A stretch of DNA of 54,631 nt from Bacilli bacterium (GCA_017634385.1 JAGBNN010000012.1:1-54631), one strand, 5' to 3'; counted from the first letter of the stretch, positions 8,549-17,585 are shown. Translations and numbers: made by a program. The notes: generated by a model not told the origin, from the letters alone.

Positions 8549-8565
8549 TTCGACATTGTTCGACA
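8549..8565 (-). promoter_or_regulatory. two 0A boxes upstream of spo0A
   Basis: TTCGACA occurs at 8549-8555 and 8559-8565. Its complement TGTCGAA is an exact Spo0A recognition box, and the two copies are 10 bp apart on the same face of the helix. This suggests phospho-Spo0A controls its own gene, as in Bacillus. Confidence 0.75.
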
Positions 8566-8608
8566 AAAGAAGATATTATAATCTCTAGTGTTGCGTTATA
8601 AAAGGGTG

Positions 8609-8614
8609 TATAAT
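8609..8614 (+). promoter_or_regulatory. possible -10 box of spo0A
   Basis: TATAAT 28 bases before the spo0A start and downstream of the 0A boxes. A second TATAAT at 8623-8628 is an alternative but very near the RBS. No clear -35 for either. Confidence 0.4.
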
Positions 8615-8641
8615 TTAAAAAGTATAATAAGGAGAGAAAAA

Positions 8642-9409
8642 ATGAAAACACAAAAACTTCTAGTGGTAGACGATAATTTAAATTTAGTAAATATGATAAG
8701 AGATTATGCAAATGAAAGTGAAAGTATAAGTCTTGAATATGAAGCTCATGATGGAGAAGAAGGATTAAAAATATTATTAAATAACAAAGATAATATAGAT
8801 GTTGTTATATTAGATTTGATTATGCCAAATAAAGATGGTTTATATTTTTTAGATGAACTACAAAAAAGAAATATAGATGCTAAAATAATTGTAATAACAT
8901 CGTTTAATTCAGATGAAATGTTAAGAAGAATAGCAACGTATAATATAAAATATTTCTTATTAAAACCATTTGATTTAAAAGATTTAGAAACAAGAATATT
9001 AGATGCGACAAATCAAGTAGATATAAAAAATACTATATCTGCAAAAGAAAAAAATCTAAAAATATCTGTTACAAGATTATTACATGAACTTGGAGTACCA
9101 TCACATATAAAAGGATATCAATATATAAGAGAAGGTATATTACTTTTATATAATAACCCTGAAATAATAGGAGGTATCACAAAAGAATTATATCCAGAAA
9201 TAGCAAGTAAATATGATACATCAGTATCAAGAGTAGAACGAGCTATAAGACATGCTATTGAAGTAAGTTGGAATAGGGGAAACTTAGATTTAATGGAAGA
9301 AATATTTGGTCATAGTGTTGATTATGATAAAGCAAAACCAACAAATAGTGAATTTATAGTAACAGTCGCAGATAAGTTGAAATTAGAACATAGTGCATTA
9401 GGATTTTAA
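8642..9409 (+). CDS. spo0A: stage 0 sporulation response regulator Spo0A
   Basis: 255 aa, the master transcription factor for sporulation entry. The receiver domain has acidic residues at 10-11, phospho-acceptor Asp58 in [13 protein letters not shown], conserved Thr in VITS and Lys in LLKPFD. After a linker the Spo0A-specific DNA-binding domain runs from about 150, with [16 protein letters not shown] and the recognition helix [17 protein letters not shown]. The start at 8642 follows AAGGAGAG; an upstream in-frame ATG at 8588 is rejected because it lies before the -10 boxes. Two exact 0A boxes upstream imply autoregulation. Confidence 0.97.
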   Translation: MKTQKLLVVDDNLNLVNMIRDYANESESISLEYEAHDGEEGLKILLNNKDNIDVVILDLIMPNKDGLYFLDELQKRNIDAKIIVITSFNSDEMLRRIATYNIKYFLLKPFDLKDLETRILDATNQVDIKNTISAKEKNLKISVTRLLHELGVPSHIKGYQYIREGILLLYNNPEIIGGITKELYPEIASKYDTSVSRVERAIRHAIEVSWNRGNLDLMEEIFGHSVDYDKAKPTNSEFIVTVADKLKLEHSALGF

Positions 9410-9431
9410 AAAATAATATCCTAATTTTTTT
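9398..9431 (+). terminator. terminator overlapping the end of spo0A
   Basis: TTAGGAT (9398-9404, inside the last codons of spo0A) pairs with ATCCTAA (9418-9424), followed by a T-run. Coding sequence doubles as the left arm of the terminator. Confidence 0.65.
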
Positions 9432-9489
9432 CTTATTTGATACTTTTTTGTCATTCTTGTAAAAAAAACTTTATTAATATGCTAATTTT

Positions 9490-9498
9490 TGCTATAAT
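9490..9498 (+). promoter_or_regulatory. extended -10 promoter for the 9524 lipoprotein operon
   Basis: TGCTATAAT lies 26 bases before the lipoprotein start codon. Confidence 0.6.
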
Positions 9499-9523
9499 TA
9501 TATTTGATAAAGTAGGTGTGAGA

Positions 9524-10219
9524 ATGAATATAAAAAAGATACTATTGATTTTTATGTGCCTATTTGTACTTTCTGGTTGTAAAATCGAAAGTATTAGCGA
9601 CAATGATGTAAGTAAAAACGTAGATTTAATATTTAGTAAAAGAATAAAATATTCAAATAAAGATGCAATTGGATATCAATATTATTTACCATATTATATG
9701 ACAGTAAAAAATACAAATGATTTCAATCAAGAAATATATTATAATGGTAAAACTTTTTATCTATATGCAGATGTAGTAAGTTATTATCATAAAGTTAAAA
9801 ATGACTATAAAATTGATAAAAACGCATATATTTCTAAGAAATTAAAATACAATAATAAAATAGGTTATTTGGAAGTAAATAAAGATGAAAAATCTGGAAA
9901 TTATTTTATTGAAATGATGTATAATTATGCAAAAATTGAAGGTTACTCAAGTAAAGCAGATTTAGTTGATTCAATAAGTAGTATTTCATATGTACTTTCA
10001 AGTATTAAATACAACGATAATGTTGTAGAGACATTATTAGGTGATAAAAAATATGATTTAAGTGGAAATGAAACATATAATATATTTAAATCAAAAAAAT
10101 CAAATGATGGTAATTTCTTAGATTATGTTAACGAATATGATAATTATAAAGGAACTGTAGATGATGTAAACAGTCTTATAGAAAAACAAGAAATAGAATC
10201 CACAGAAAAGGAGGATTAA
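9524..10219 (+). CDS. lipoprotein of unknown function
   Basis: 231 aa. A lipoprotein signal peptide (KKILLIFMCLFVLSGC) puts the lipidated Cys near residue 19. The mature part is Lys, Asn and Tyr rich with no domain recognised. The start at 9524 follows GTAGGTGTGAG; an upstream extension to 9437 contains the promoter and is rejected. One base separates it from the acidic protein downstream, followed by YtxG- and YtxH-like genes, so it may belong to an envelope or division-linked operon. Confidence 0.75.
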   Translation: MNIKKILLIFMCLFVLSGCKIESISDNDVSKNVDLIFSKRIKYSNKDAIGYQYYLPYYMTVKNTNDFNQEIYYNGKTFYLYADVVSYYHKVKNDYKIDKNAYISKKLKYNNKIGYLEVNKDEKSGNYFIEMMYNYAKIEGYSSKADLVDSISSISYVLSSIKYNDNVVETLLGDKKYDLSGNETYNIFKSKKSNDGNFLDYVNEYDNYKGTVDDVNSLIEKQEIESTEKED

Positions 10220-10220
10220 T

Positions 10221-11096
10221 ATGAGTTTGTTAGAAAAGGTTAGAAATTTCTTTTATGATGATGAATATGAAGAAGAAATAGAACCAGAAAAACCAAAACA
10301 TAAAGAGAAAAAAGAAAAATTTAGAATAAAAGAAATAAAAGAAGAACCTAAAGAAAAGCAAGAAATCTCGGAAAGAGAATTATTTAAAGCAGAAAGAACT
10401 TTTAATTTTCCTATGGATATAGAAGATGAAGAAGAATATGAAATACCAACTAGAAAAAATGTTATAGAAGAAGAAAAAGAAGAAGTAAAAGTAGTTAAAC
10501 CTAAAGTTGTAGAAACTAAAGAAGTATCGTATACAGGAATTAGAGATTATGCTAAATATGAAGAGAAAAAAGAAGAAAGAGATGCACCAAAGAAGTTTAA
10601 ACCAACTCCTGTTATTTCTCCAATATATGGAATATTAGATAAGAATTATAAAAAAGAAGATCTATTAATGGATGCTAATCAAGAACATGAAACACCAAAA
10701 AAAGTAGATTATGATACAGTTAGAAGAAAAGCATATGGAAATGTATATGCACCAAAAGAAGAATCAAAAGGAATATTTTATAACTTAGAAGAAGAAAAAG
10801 AAGAAGTAGAAGATACTACTTTTGATGATGATGATAACGATGATGTAAAAATTATTTATAACGATGTTACATATGATGAAGATGAAAAAGATGATGAAAA
10901 TGTAACTATTGGTGAAAAAATAGAAGCTTATGAAAAAGAAGAAGCAGAAGATGAAGAAGATAACAATGATATTGATATAAATTCAGTATATGAAGATGAT
11001 GATCAAATATTATCAGAAACGAAAGAACAAGATTTATTTAACTTAATCGATAATATGTACAACTCTGAAGACGAAGAAGAAGAAGAGGAGGAATAG
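10221..11096 (+). CDS. highly charged, acidic cytoplasmic protein
   Basis: 291 aa with no signal peptide or membrane span. It starts with a short amphipathic stretch, SLLEKVRNFFYDDEYEEE, that resembles the membrane-targeting N-terminus of SepF. The globular SepF domain is absent. The rest is mostly Glu, Lys and Asp, with one conserved-looking core around residues 127-150 (KFKPTPVISPIYGILDKNY), and it ends in a run of Glu. Probably largely disordered. Good RBS AAGGAGGATTA. Role unknown; a scaffold tied to membrane or division is a guess. Confidence 0.65.
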   Translation: MSLLEKVRNFFYDDEYEEEIEPEKPKHKEKKEKFRIKEIKEEPKEKQEISERELFKAERTFNFPMDIEDEEEYEIPTRKNVIEEEKEEVKVVKPKVVETKEVSYTGIRDYAKYEEKKEERDAPKKFKPTPVISPIYGILDKNYKKEDLLMDANQEHETPKKVDYDTVRRKAYGNVYAPKEESKGIFYNLEEEKEEVEDTTFDDDDNDDVKIIYNDVTYDEDEKDDENVTIGEKIEAYEKEEAEDEEDNNDIDINSVYEDDDQILSETKEQDLFNLIDNMYNSEDEEEEEEE

Positions 11097-11097
11097 T

Positions 11098-11376
11098 ATG
11101 GAATTTTTAAATGAATTTTTACCAATAATAATATATATACTATTAATAGTACTTATTATATTACTTATAGTTATCGCTATTAAAGTATCAAAAACAATGA
11201 ATAAAGTTGATGCATTAGTAGATGATGTTGATGGAAAATTAAAATCATTAGATCCTGTATTTAGCTTAGTAGAAGTAGTTACAGGTAAAGCAACTTTAAT
11301 AAGTGATAAGTTTTTAAGTTTTGTATTAGGTATTACAAGTAAATTGTTCAAAACAAAGAAAGATAAGGAGGATTAA
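11098..11376 (+). CDS. DUF948/YtxG-like membrane protein
   Basis: 92 aa. An N-terminal membrane helix (about 8-30) is followed by a helical stretch KVSKTMNKVDALVDDVDGKL typical of the short DUF948 (YtxG-like) family. It begins just after the stop of the acidic protein, and the next gene starts 2 bases after its stop. The pairing with a YtxH-like gene is as in Bacillus, where ytxG-ytxH are general-stress genes of unknown function. Confidence 0.7.
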   Translation: MEFLNEFLPIIIYILLIVLIILLIVIAIKVSKTMNKVDALVDDVDGKLKSLDPVFSLVEVVTGKATLISDKFLSFVLGITSKLFKTKKDKED

Positions 11377-11377
11377 T

Positions 11378-11773
11378 ATGAGCAAAAAAGGAACTGGAAA
11401 ATTATTATTAGGAGCTGGAATAGGAGCAGGTTTAGCACTTCTATTCGCACCAAAGAAAGGTGAAGATCTTAGAGAAGATTTAAAAGGAAGATTATCTGAT
11501 TTATTAAATAAAGCTAAAGATATTGACGTTAATGAAGTAAAAGAAGATATTGAAAATAAAATATCTGAAATTAAATCAGAAATCGAAGATTTAGATAAAG
11601 AAAAAGTTAAAAAAATAGCTGAAAAGAAAGCTAAAGAATTAAAAAAGAAAACTGAAGAATTAGTTGCATATGCTAAAGAAAAAGGGACACCAGTTTTAGA
11701 AAAAAGTGCAAAAGAAATAAAAAAACAAGCAGCTAATGTTTGTAAAGAAGTTTTAGCAAAATTAGAAGATTAA
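11378..11773 (+). CDS. ytxH: YtxH-like protein
   Basis: 131 aa. The N-terminal glycine-rich hydrophobic motif GKLLLGAGIGAGLALLFAPK, then KGEDLREDL, is the YtxH signature. It is followed by a long Lys/Glu-rich amphipathic coiled region and one Cys near the end. Probably membrane-linked and stress-related, as inferred from the family. Last gene of the 9524-11773 operon. Confidence 0.82.
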   Translation: MSKKGTGKLLLGAGIGAGLALLFAPKKGEDLREDLKGRLSDLLNKAKDIDVNEVKEDIENKISEIKSEIEDLDKEKVKKIAEKKAKELKKKTEELVAYAKEKGTPVLEKSAKEIKKQAANVCKEVLAKLED

Positions 11774-11788
11774 TTCTTCTTTTTTTTG
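11764..11788 (+). terminator. terminator after ytxH
   Basis: AGAAGA with TCTTCT around the stop codon, followed by eight or more T. A short stem that overlaps the last codons of ytxH. Confidence 0.6.
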
Positions 11789-11816
11789 AAATATAATTAA
11801 GTTAATGAGGTAAAAT

Positions 11817-12365
11817 ATGTGTAGAATTAGAACATCAAACTACAAGAATTGCAGAACAGAAAATGGAATATCAATTTCAGGTGATAGGGGTAAATTAGTA
11901 GATTTTGAAGGTAATTGTTTGCCTTCATTAGCTCCTAAAATGTCCTTCTGGCGAGTATGGCATGATAATATTGGAAAAATATCAGAAGAAGAAAATACTA
12001 GATATTATGTAGAACAATATTATAAAGAAGTTTTAAGTAAATTAGATCCAGAAGAAATGCTTGAAAAAATACCTGATGGAAGCATATTATTATGTTATGA
12101 AGAGCCTACTGAATTTTGCCATAGGCATTTAGTTGCTTTTTGGTTTGAATTATTCTTAGGAGTAACATCATCAGAAGTATATGAAAATCCAGTAAGAGAA
12201 ACTACTAGAAAATTAGAAAGACCAGAATATTTAAAAGATATTTTAGAAGAAGTAATAAAAGAAAATTATGATATGGGAGAATATAGTAGTATTAAAGAAG
12301 CATATCATCATAATAAACATAAAAAAGAATATCAACCAGTATTAAAAAACGTTGACTTAAATTAA
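11817..12365 (+). CDS. DUF488 family protein
   Basis: 182 aa. The segment ILLCYEEPTEFCHRHLVA near residues 97-114 is the hallmark C(Y)E...CHR motif of DUF488, a family of unknown biochemical role. An N-terminal Arg/Ser strand and a C-terminal His/Lys-rich tail flank it. The start is at an ATG after AATGAGGTAAAAT. It stands alone between the ytxH terminator and the tyrS T-box. Confidence 0.75.
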   Translation: MCRIRTSNYKNCRTENGISISGDRGKLVDFEGNCLPSLAPKMSFWRVWHDNIGKISEEENTRYYVEQYYKEVLSKLDPEEMLEKIPDGSILLCYEEPTEFCHRHLVAFWFELFLGVTSSEVYENPVRETTRKLERPEYLKDILEEVIKENYDMGEYSSIKEAYHHNKHKKEYQPVLKNVDLN

Positions 12366-12374
12366 ATAATAAAA

Positions 12375-12380
12375 TATAAT
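12375..12380 (+). promoter_or_regulatory. -10 box of the tyrS T-box transcript
   Basis: TATAAT just upstream of the T-box leader and 10 bases after the DUF488 stop codon. Confidence 0.5.
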
Positions 12381-12386
12381 ATAGTA

Positions 12387-12592
12387 AAGTTAATGAAGAG
12401 AGATATATTAGTAGTTAATATAATTATTCATAGAGATTAAGCGGGTGGTGAAAGCTTAAATATTTATATTAATGAATTACAATATTTTGAATTAACACGT
12501 AAATCTGCGTTAAAGGTTAAGAGCATAGATATCTATGAAGTAAGGTGGTACCGCTGTAATTAGTCCTTACATTTATAGATATTTTTTTATTT
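12387..12592 (+). ncRNA. T-box riboswitch leader of tyrS
   Basis: About 205 nt. The T-box sequence AAGGTGGTACCGC is at about 12541-12553, the distal GGTGGTGAAAGC element lies in Stem I, and a probable Tyr specifier TAC is at 12478-12480. A long terminator stem pairs ATCTATGAAGTAAGG with CCTTACATTTATAGAT and ends in a T-run near 12585. Uncharged tRNA-Tyr would stabilise the antiterminator and let tyrS be transcribed. Confidence 0.92.
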
Positions 12593-12607
12593 TAAGGAGG
12601 AATAAAT

Positions 12608-13840
12608 ATGAATTTATATGAAGATTTAATGTACAGAGGATTAATTAAAGATGTAGCTAGTGAAGATTTAGAAAAAGTATTAAATGGAGAACCAATAACT
12701 TTTTATTGGGGAACTGATCCAACAGCAGATTCATTAACTATTGGACACTATTCATCATTAGTAACTGCTAAAAGACTTGCAAAAGCAGGACATCATCCAA
12801 TACTTTTAGTAGGAGGAGCAACTGGTTTAATAGGTGATCCAAGACCAACATCTGAAAGAGAAATTATTTCTAAAGAAACTTTAAATACATATTTTGAAGG
12901 AATAAAAAAACAAGTATCAGATATATTTGATAATAATGTAGAAATAGTTAATAACTATGATTGGTTTAAAGATATTAGTTGGATAGATTTCTTAAGAGAT
13001 ATTGGTAAATATATAAATGTAAATTATATGCTTGCTAAAGATATTATAAATAGAAGACTTGAAACAGGTATAACATTCGCAGAATTTGCTTATACTCTAA
13101 TGCAAGGATATGACTATTTATATTTATATGAAACAAAAAATGTAACACTTGAATGTGCAGGATCTGACCAATGGGGAAATATTACTACAGGTGTAGATTT
13201 AATAAATAAAAAATTAGGAAAACAAGTAAATGCATTTACTATGCCATTAATACTTGATTCTAGTGGTAAAAAAATAGGTAAAAGTGAAGGAAATGCATTA
13301 TGGCTTGATAAAAATAAAACATCATCTTATGAATTATATCAATATTATATAAATACACCAGACGAAAAAGTAGAAGAATATCTAAAAGTATTTACATTCT
13401 TAACAAAAGAAGAAATAGAAGATGTAATGAAAAAACATACTGAAAAACCAGAAGAAAGACTTGCTCAAAAAACATTAGCTAAAGAATTTATAATAGATTT
13501 ACATGGTGAAGAAGAGTATTTAAAGGCAGTAAAAATAACAGAAGCATTATTTAGCGGGAATATAGCTTCATTAAATGAAGAAGAATTAAAAGATGCTATG
13601 AATGGTGTAGAAACTCATACTATAAATGAAGAAATGAATATAGTTGATATGCTTGTAAATACTAATATATTATCAAGTAAAAGAGAAGCAAGAGAATTTG
13701 TAAATAATGGATCAATTAGCATAAATGGAGAAAGAATTACTGATCTTGAACTACTTGTAAATAAAGAAAAAGCATTATATAATAAATATATAGTAGTAAG
13801 AAGAGGTAAGAAAAAATACTACTTAGTTATATTTGAATAA
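12608..13840 (+). CDS. tyrS: tyrosyl-tRNA synthetase
   Basis: 410 aa class I synthetase that charges tRNA-Tyr. The HIGH-equivalent is TIGH (44-47) after GTDPTADSL, the Tyr pocket contains YDYLYLYE and AGSDQWGNI, and the KMSKS-equivalent is KIGKS. A C-terminal S4-like RNA-binding domain covers about 340-410. Start follows AAGGAGGAATAAAT. Controlled by the T-box leader just upstream. Confidence 0.97.
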   Translation: MNLYEDLMYRGLIKDVASEDLEKVLNGEPITFYWGTDPTADSLTIGHYSSLVTAKRLAKAGHHPILLVGGATGLIGDPRPTSEREIISKETLNTYFEGIKKQVSDIFDNNVEIVNNYDWFKDISWIDFLRDIGKYINVNYMLAKDIINRRLETGITFAEFAYTLMQGYDYLYLYETKNVTLECAGSDQWGNITTGVDLINKKLGKQVNAFTMPLILDSSGKKIGKSEGNALWLDKNKTSSYELYQYYINTPDEKVEEYLKVFTFLTKEEIEDVMKKHTEKPEERLAQKTLAKEFIIDLHGEEEYLKAVKITEALFSGNIASLNEEELKDAMNGVETHTINEEMNIVDMLVNTNILSSKREAREFVNNGSISINGERITDLELLVNKEKALYNKYIVVRRGKKKYYLVIFE

Positions 13841-13850
13841 GGAGGATATA

Positions 13851-14207
13851 ATGGCTAAATTATTTTCAAAAGAAAAAGATATATTTTTAAAAATAGTAAA
13901 TGCAATTTTAATTATATGGGTAATGGTTGCAATTGTAATTACTTTAGGAGTAGGAATTCATATTGTTAATAGAGAAAAAGTATTGTCATATGAAGATTAT
14001 AAAGTAATGCAATGTGATTTAGATAAAATACCACAAGAAGAAATAGATTCAAAAACAACTGAAGAAAATTGTCATGCTAGTTATATATCTGATAAGCATT
14101 ATCAAGAACAAATGGATAAAGAAAATATTAATAATTTCTTAATAGGTTTATCTAATATAGTAATTGTAAGTTTATTTATGCATTTATTAAATAAAAAGAC
14201 AAAATAA
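13851..14207 (+). CDS. two-pass membrane protein of unknown function
   Basis: 118 aa with one membrane helix near 13-38 and a second near the C-terminus (about 93-113), and a Cys-containing hydrophilic part between them. Start at 13851 after AAGGAGGATATA, 10 bases past tyrS; an earlier in-frame start at 13833 inside tyrS is rejected. Probably co-transcribed with tyrS and so under the same T-box. No domain recognised. Confidence 0.65.
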   Translation: MAKLFSKEKDIFLKIVNAILIIWVMVAIVITLGVGIHIVNREKVLSYEDYKVMQCDLDKIPQEEIDSKTTEENCHASYISDKHYQEQMDKENINNFLIGLSNIVIVSLFMHLLNKKTK

Positions 14208-14235
14208 AAAAGAGATCAATTGATCTCTTTTTTTA
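14206..14235. terminator. bidirectional terminator between the tyrS operon and rpsD
   Basis: AGAGATCA with TGATCTCT around a short centre, an almost perfect palindrome with A and T runs on both sides. Confidence 0.85.
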
Positions 14236-14838
14236 TTATCTATTATAGAATTCAACGATTAATGCTTCATTAATTTCAGCAGATAATTCGCTTCTTTCTG
14301 GATATCTAACATATGTACCTTCTAATTTGTTTTTATCAAAAGTAACATATTCAACTGTATTGTTAATAGCTTCTAAAGCTTCTTTAATAGCTTTATGATC
14401 TTTAGAATATTCTTTAACACTTACAGTATCACCAGGTTTTACTATATAAGATGGAATATCTACTTTTTTACCATTAACTAAGATATGACCATGGTTAACT
14501 ATTTGTCTAGCACCTCTTCTTGTTCTAGAAAGTCCCATACGATAAACAACGTTATCTAATCTACTTTCAAGTAATTTTAAGAAGTTTTCACCATGAATAC
14601 CTTGCATTTTTCCAGCTTTATCAAATAAAGTTCTGAATTGTTTTTCATTTAATCCATAAGTAAATTTAACTTTTTGTTTTTCATTTAATTGAACAGAGTA
14701 GTTAGAAGCTTTAGCTTTTCTATCTTGTCCATGAACACCTGGTTTATAAGGTCTTTTAGCTAAATCTTTACCATTTTCTAATGTAGAGAATGAAACTCTT
14801 CTACTTTTCTTGTTAGCTGGTCCAGTATATCTTGACAT
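14236..14838 (-). CDS. rpsD: 30S ribosomal protein S4
   Basis: 200 aa, a primary 16S rRNA-binding protein of the small subunit. N-terminus [13 protein letters not shown]; the S4 domain contains [32 protein letters not shown] and the final LIVEFYNR. There is no zinc Cys set, as in many Firmicutes S4 proteins. The RBS GGAGGAAGG is strong. It is monocistronic with its own promoter and a long leader, as in Bacillus, where S4 represses its own translation. Confidence 0.97.
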   Translation of the reverse strand: MSRYTGPANKKSRRVSFSTLENGKDLAKRPYKPGVHGQDRKAKASNYSVQLNEKQKVKFTYGLNEKQFRTLFDKAGKMQGIHGENFLKLLESRLDNVVYRMGLSRTRRGARQIVNHGHILVNGKKVDIPSYIVKPGDTVSVKEYSKDHKAIKEALEAINNTVEYVTFDKNKLEGTYVRYPERSELSAEINEALIVEFYNR

Positions 14839-15005
14839 TTTCCTTCCTCCTTTACTAAGATTTTCAAACCCTTGTATTTTTTGCCAGTAATAGGGTGTTA
14901 ATTTTTAATACTTTCTTGTGCGTAGCTATAAAAGGGCACAATACTTATAATGCTAATCGTAACTAACACATTATATACTTCAAAAAACGCTACAAAATGT
15001 TTGCA
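14839..15005 (-). promoter_or_regulatory. rpsD 5' leader, probable S4 autoregulatory element
   Basis: About 165 nt of untranslated leader. It can form a TTGTGC/GCACAA stem (14916-14921 with 14936-14941) and an ACCCT/AGGGT pairing nearer the RBS (14868-14872 with 14892-14896). The arrangement is compatible with a pseudoknotted S4 target. Autoregulation of rpsD is known in Bacillus; that this leader does it is inferred. Confidence 0.55.
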
Positions 15006-15011
15006 GTTTTA

Positions 15012-15039
15012 ATTATAACATAATTTAATAAATAGTCAA
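15012..15039 (-). promoter_or_regulatory. rpsD promoter
   Basis: On the minus strand, TTGACT (15034-15039), a 16-bp spacer and TATAAT (15012-15017). A near-consensus housekeeping promoter. Confidence 0.8.
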
Positions 15040-15114
15040 TAAAAATAAGTAATTAATTGTAAATTAAAAAATTAATAAAAAAGTAGAAAAAAGTTTTAAA
15101 ATGTAATAATTTGT

Positions 15115-15123
15115 GATAAAATA
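15115..15123 (+). promoter_or_regulatory. probable -10 of ezrA
   Basis: TGATAAAAT, an extended -10, 24 bases before the ezrA start. No clear -35. Confidence 0.45.
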
Positions 15124-15147
15124 TTTTTATAGTAGGGAAGTGATACA

Positions 15148-16860
15148 ATGAATAGAACTTTAATCATATTTACAGCATACATAGTAGTTGTATTGTTTTT
15201 GTCTGCTATTTTAATTATAAAAACTATTAAAAAGAATAAAAATTTAAAAGAAGACATTAATGAATTAGAAAAAGAAAAAAACTTAATTATTAATGCTCCA
15301 GTATTAAATGAATTATCTAAAGTAGAAGCGTTAGTTAAAGATGATAAATTAAGATATAAGTATGACGGATGGCAAAGAAAGTTTGATGATATAAGAAATT
15401 CTTCTATGCCTGAAATAACAGATATGTTAATAAAAGCAGATACTTATATAGATGAAAAAAGATATAAAGAATTAAAAAAATTAATCGCAGATATAGAACT
15501 TAAAATATATAGATCTAGAGAAAGAACTAATACATTATTATCTGAAATAAAAGAAATAACATTAAGTGAAGAAAAAAATAGAGGTCAAATAGTTAAGTTA
15601 AAAAATGAATATAGAAATATAAAACTTACATACGAAAAATCTAAAGAAGAATATAAACCTGTTAATAATCAAATAGAACTTCAATTTGAAAGTATTGAAA
15701 AAAGATTTCAAGAATTTGAAATTGTTATGGAAAAGAAAGATTATGATGAGATAAATTATCTAGTAAAAGGAATTTCTGAAATGATAGATCATATTAGATA
15801 TGTAGTAAAAGAAGTTCCAACTATATTAATAATGTGTAATGAACTTATACCAAATAAAATCGCAGATATATCAAATACTTATATAAAAATGACTAGAGAT
15901 CTTTATCAACTTGATTATTTAAATGTTGAATGCAATATAAAAGAAACTGAAAAGAAAGTAAAAAATATATTAGATAGAGTAAAAGTATTAAATCTTGAAG
16001 ATGTAACATTTGAACTTAAAACAATAATTAATTATTATGATTCTTTATATAATGATTTTGAATATGAAAAATCATGTAAAAATACATTTGAATCAAATAT
16101 AAAAACATTTAAAGCAAAATTAGTAAGAACAAATAAAATAATAAGTAATTTAATGGGACAATTAACTGATTTAAAATCAACATATGATTTATCTGAAGAA
16201 GATGTAAAAAGATTAAATATAATTAATGACGAAACAAAGAAAATAAAAGATAGTTATAATAATTTAATGGATTGTAGTAAGAATCATTCATTTCCTTATT
16301 CTAAATTAGTAAAAGAATTAGATTTTCTAATGATAAAAGTATCAAAACTAGAAGAAACTTTAAATTATGATTTAAAAACTATAGGAAGTATGAAAGATGA
16401 TGAAATACGAGCAAGAGAACAACTAGATAATATAAAAGGACTACTAAAAAAAGCAAAGGCTAGAATAAGATTATATAATATACCAGTAGTACCGGATCAT
16501 TATTTTATAGAACTTCAAGATGCATCAGATGCTATTAAAGAAATACAAAAAGAATTAAACAAGAAACCAATAAATATCGAAACATTAAATATAAGAGTAG
16601 ATACTGCAAGAGATTTAGTATTTAAAGTATTTAATACTACAAATAGTTTACTTAAAACAATTGCAATGTTAGAAGAAACAATAGTTTATGGTAATAGATA
16701 TAAAGCAACAAATAAACAAGTAAATGAAGGCTTAACATTAGCAGAAAAATTATTCTATAAAGGTGAATATAAGAAGGCATTAGAAATAACAATGAATGCT
16801 ATAGATTATGTAGAACCAGGTGTTCATAAAAAAATAATGCAAGCTTATAATGAAAATTAG
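15148..16860 (+). CDS. ezrA: septation ring formation regulator EzrA
   Basis: 570 aa, typical length. One N-terminal membrane helix (about 5-27) is followed by an almost wholly helical coiled-coil cytoplasmic region. The start of that region, with PVLNELSKVEAL and YDGWQRKFDDI, matches EzrA. EzrA is a spectrin-like membrane protein that limits FtsZ ring formation and links division to wall synthesis in Firmicutes. The next gene follows after 11 bases with its own RBS (AGGAGGG). Confidence 0.93.
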   Translation: MNRTLIIFTAYIVVVLFLSAILIIKTIKKNKNLKEDINELEKEKNLIINAPVLNELSKVEALVKDDKLRYKYDGWQRKFDDIRNSSMPEITDMLIKADTYIDEKRYKELKKLIADIELKIYRSRERTNTLLSEIKEITLSEEKNRGQIVKLKNEYRNIKLTYEKSKEEYKPVNNQIELQFESIEKRFQEFEIVMEKKDYDEINYLVKGISEMIDHIRYVVKEVPTILIMCNELIPNKIADISNTYIKMTRDLYQLDYLNVECNIKETEKKVKNILDRVKVLNLEDVTFELKTIINYYDSLYNDFEYEKSCKNTFESNIKTFKAKLVRTNKIISNLMGQLTDLKSTYDLSEEDVKRLNIINDETKKIKDSYNNLMDCSKNHSFPYSKLVKELDFLMIKVSKLEETLNYDLKTIGSMKDDEIRAREQLDNIKGLLKKAKARIRLYNIPVVPDHYFIELQDASDAIKEIQKELNKKPINIETLNIRVDTARDLVFKVFNTTNSLLKTIAMLEETIVYGNRYKATNKQVNEGLTLAEKLFYKGEYKKALEITMNAIDYVEPGVHKKIMQAYNEN

Positions 16861-16871
16861 GAGGGTTTGAA

Positions 16872-17540
16872 ATGGAAGATAGAATGAAACAAATGCAAGA
16901 AGAAGGAAGAAGAAATCTAAAAATATTAAATGAAAAGAAAATAGGAAGACTTATAGCAAATGATATAAGAATGAAAAGATTAAAGAAAGCAATAATAACT
17001 ACAAAGTTAGCAGCAATAATATTAGTTTCAGCAACTGTAGGAGAAAAAGTAGGCGAAAAAATTAATCAACCTGAAACTCATTCTTCAATTTATAGTTCAA
17101 TAGAAACAACAAGTTTATCTCAAGCATCAGATGAAGTAATAATAGATTATGTAAATTCTTCATTTGGAGATTTTTCTAAATATGTTGGTGGTTCAGAAGC
17201 AGGATTAGAAACTGTAGAATCAGTAAAAGAATCATATTATGTGCCAGTTATGAGATCATATAATGATTATGAAGAAACAAAAGATGAAACATATCATGAT
17301 GAATTTAAAAAGAATGTACAAAATTATGAAGAAAGAGTAAGTCAATTTAGTAATAATTTTTCATTTGATAAATCAATATATAAATATGCTAAATCAATAG
17401 ATGGAGAAGTGTGTGTACCATATACTGGAATTATTGATGACAGTACAATACCAGCAAATGCTCATGTAATAGATAGAGTAGTATATGTACCTACAAATGA
17501 ATTAACAAATGAAGAAGCAAAAGCATTAGGAAATGATTAG
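16872..17540 (+). CDS. membrane-anchored protein of unknown function
   Basis: 222 aa. A basic, helical cytoplasmic N-terminus (about 1-38) is followed by one weak membrane helix (about 39-58) and a Ser/Glu/Tyr-rich outer part. Co-transcribed with ezrA and close behind it, so a division or envelope role is possible but not shown. No domain recognised. TAG stop inside the terminator hairpin. Confidence 0.65.
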   Translation: MEDRMKQMQEEGRRNLKILNEKKIGRLIANDIRMKRLKKAIITTKLAAIILVSATVGEKVGEKINQPETHSSIYSSIETTSLSQASDEVIIDYVNSSFGDFSKYVGGSEAGLETVESVKESYYVPVMRSYNDYEETKDETYHDEFKKNVQNYEERVSQFSNNFSFDKSIYKYAKSIDGEVCVPYTGIIDDSTIPANAHVIDRVVYVPTNELTNEEAKALGND

Positions 17541-17557
17541 TAATCATTTCTTTTTTT
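17530..17557 (+). terminator. terminator of the ezrA operon
   Basis: GAAATGAT with ATCATTTC around the stop codon, followed by seven T. Confidence 0.75.
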
Positions 17558-17585
17558 ATTCATATAATTTATTAGGTGAATATAT

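Noticed and set aside
8588..8641. N-terminal extension of spo0A
   Set aside because: The extension covers the -10 boxes and has no RBS; the ATG at 8642 has a good RBS and gives normal Spo0A length.
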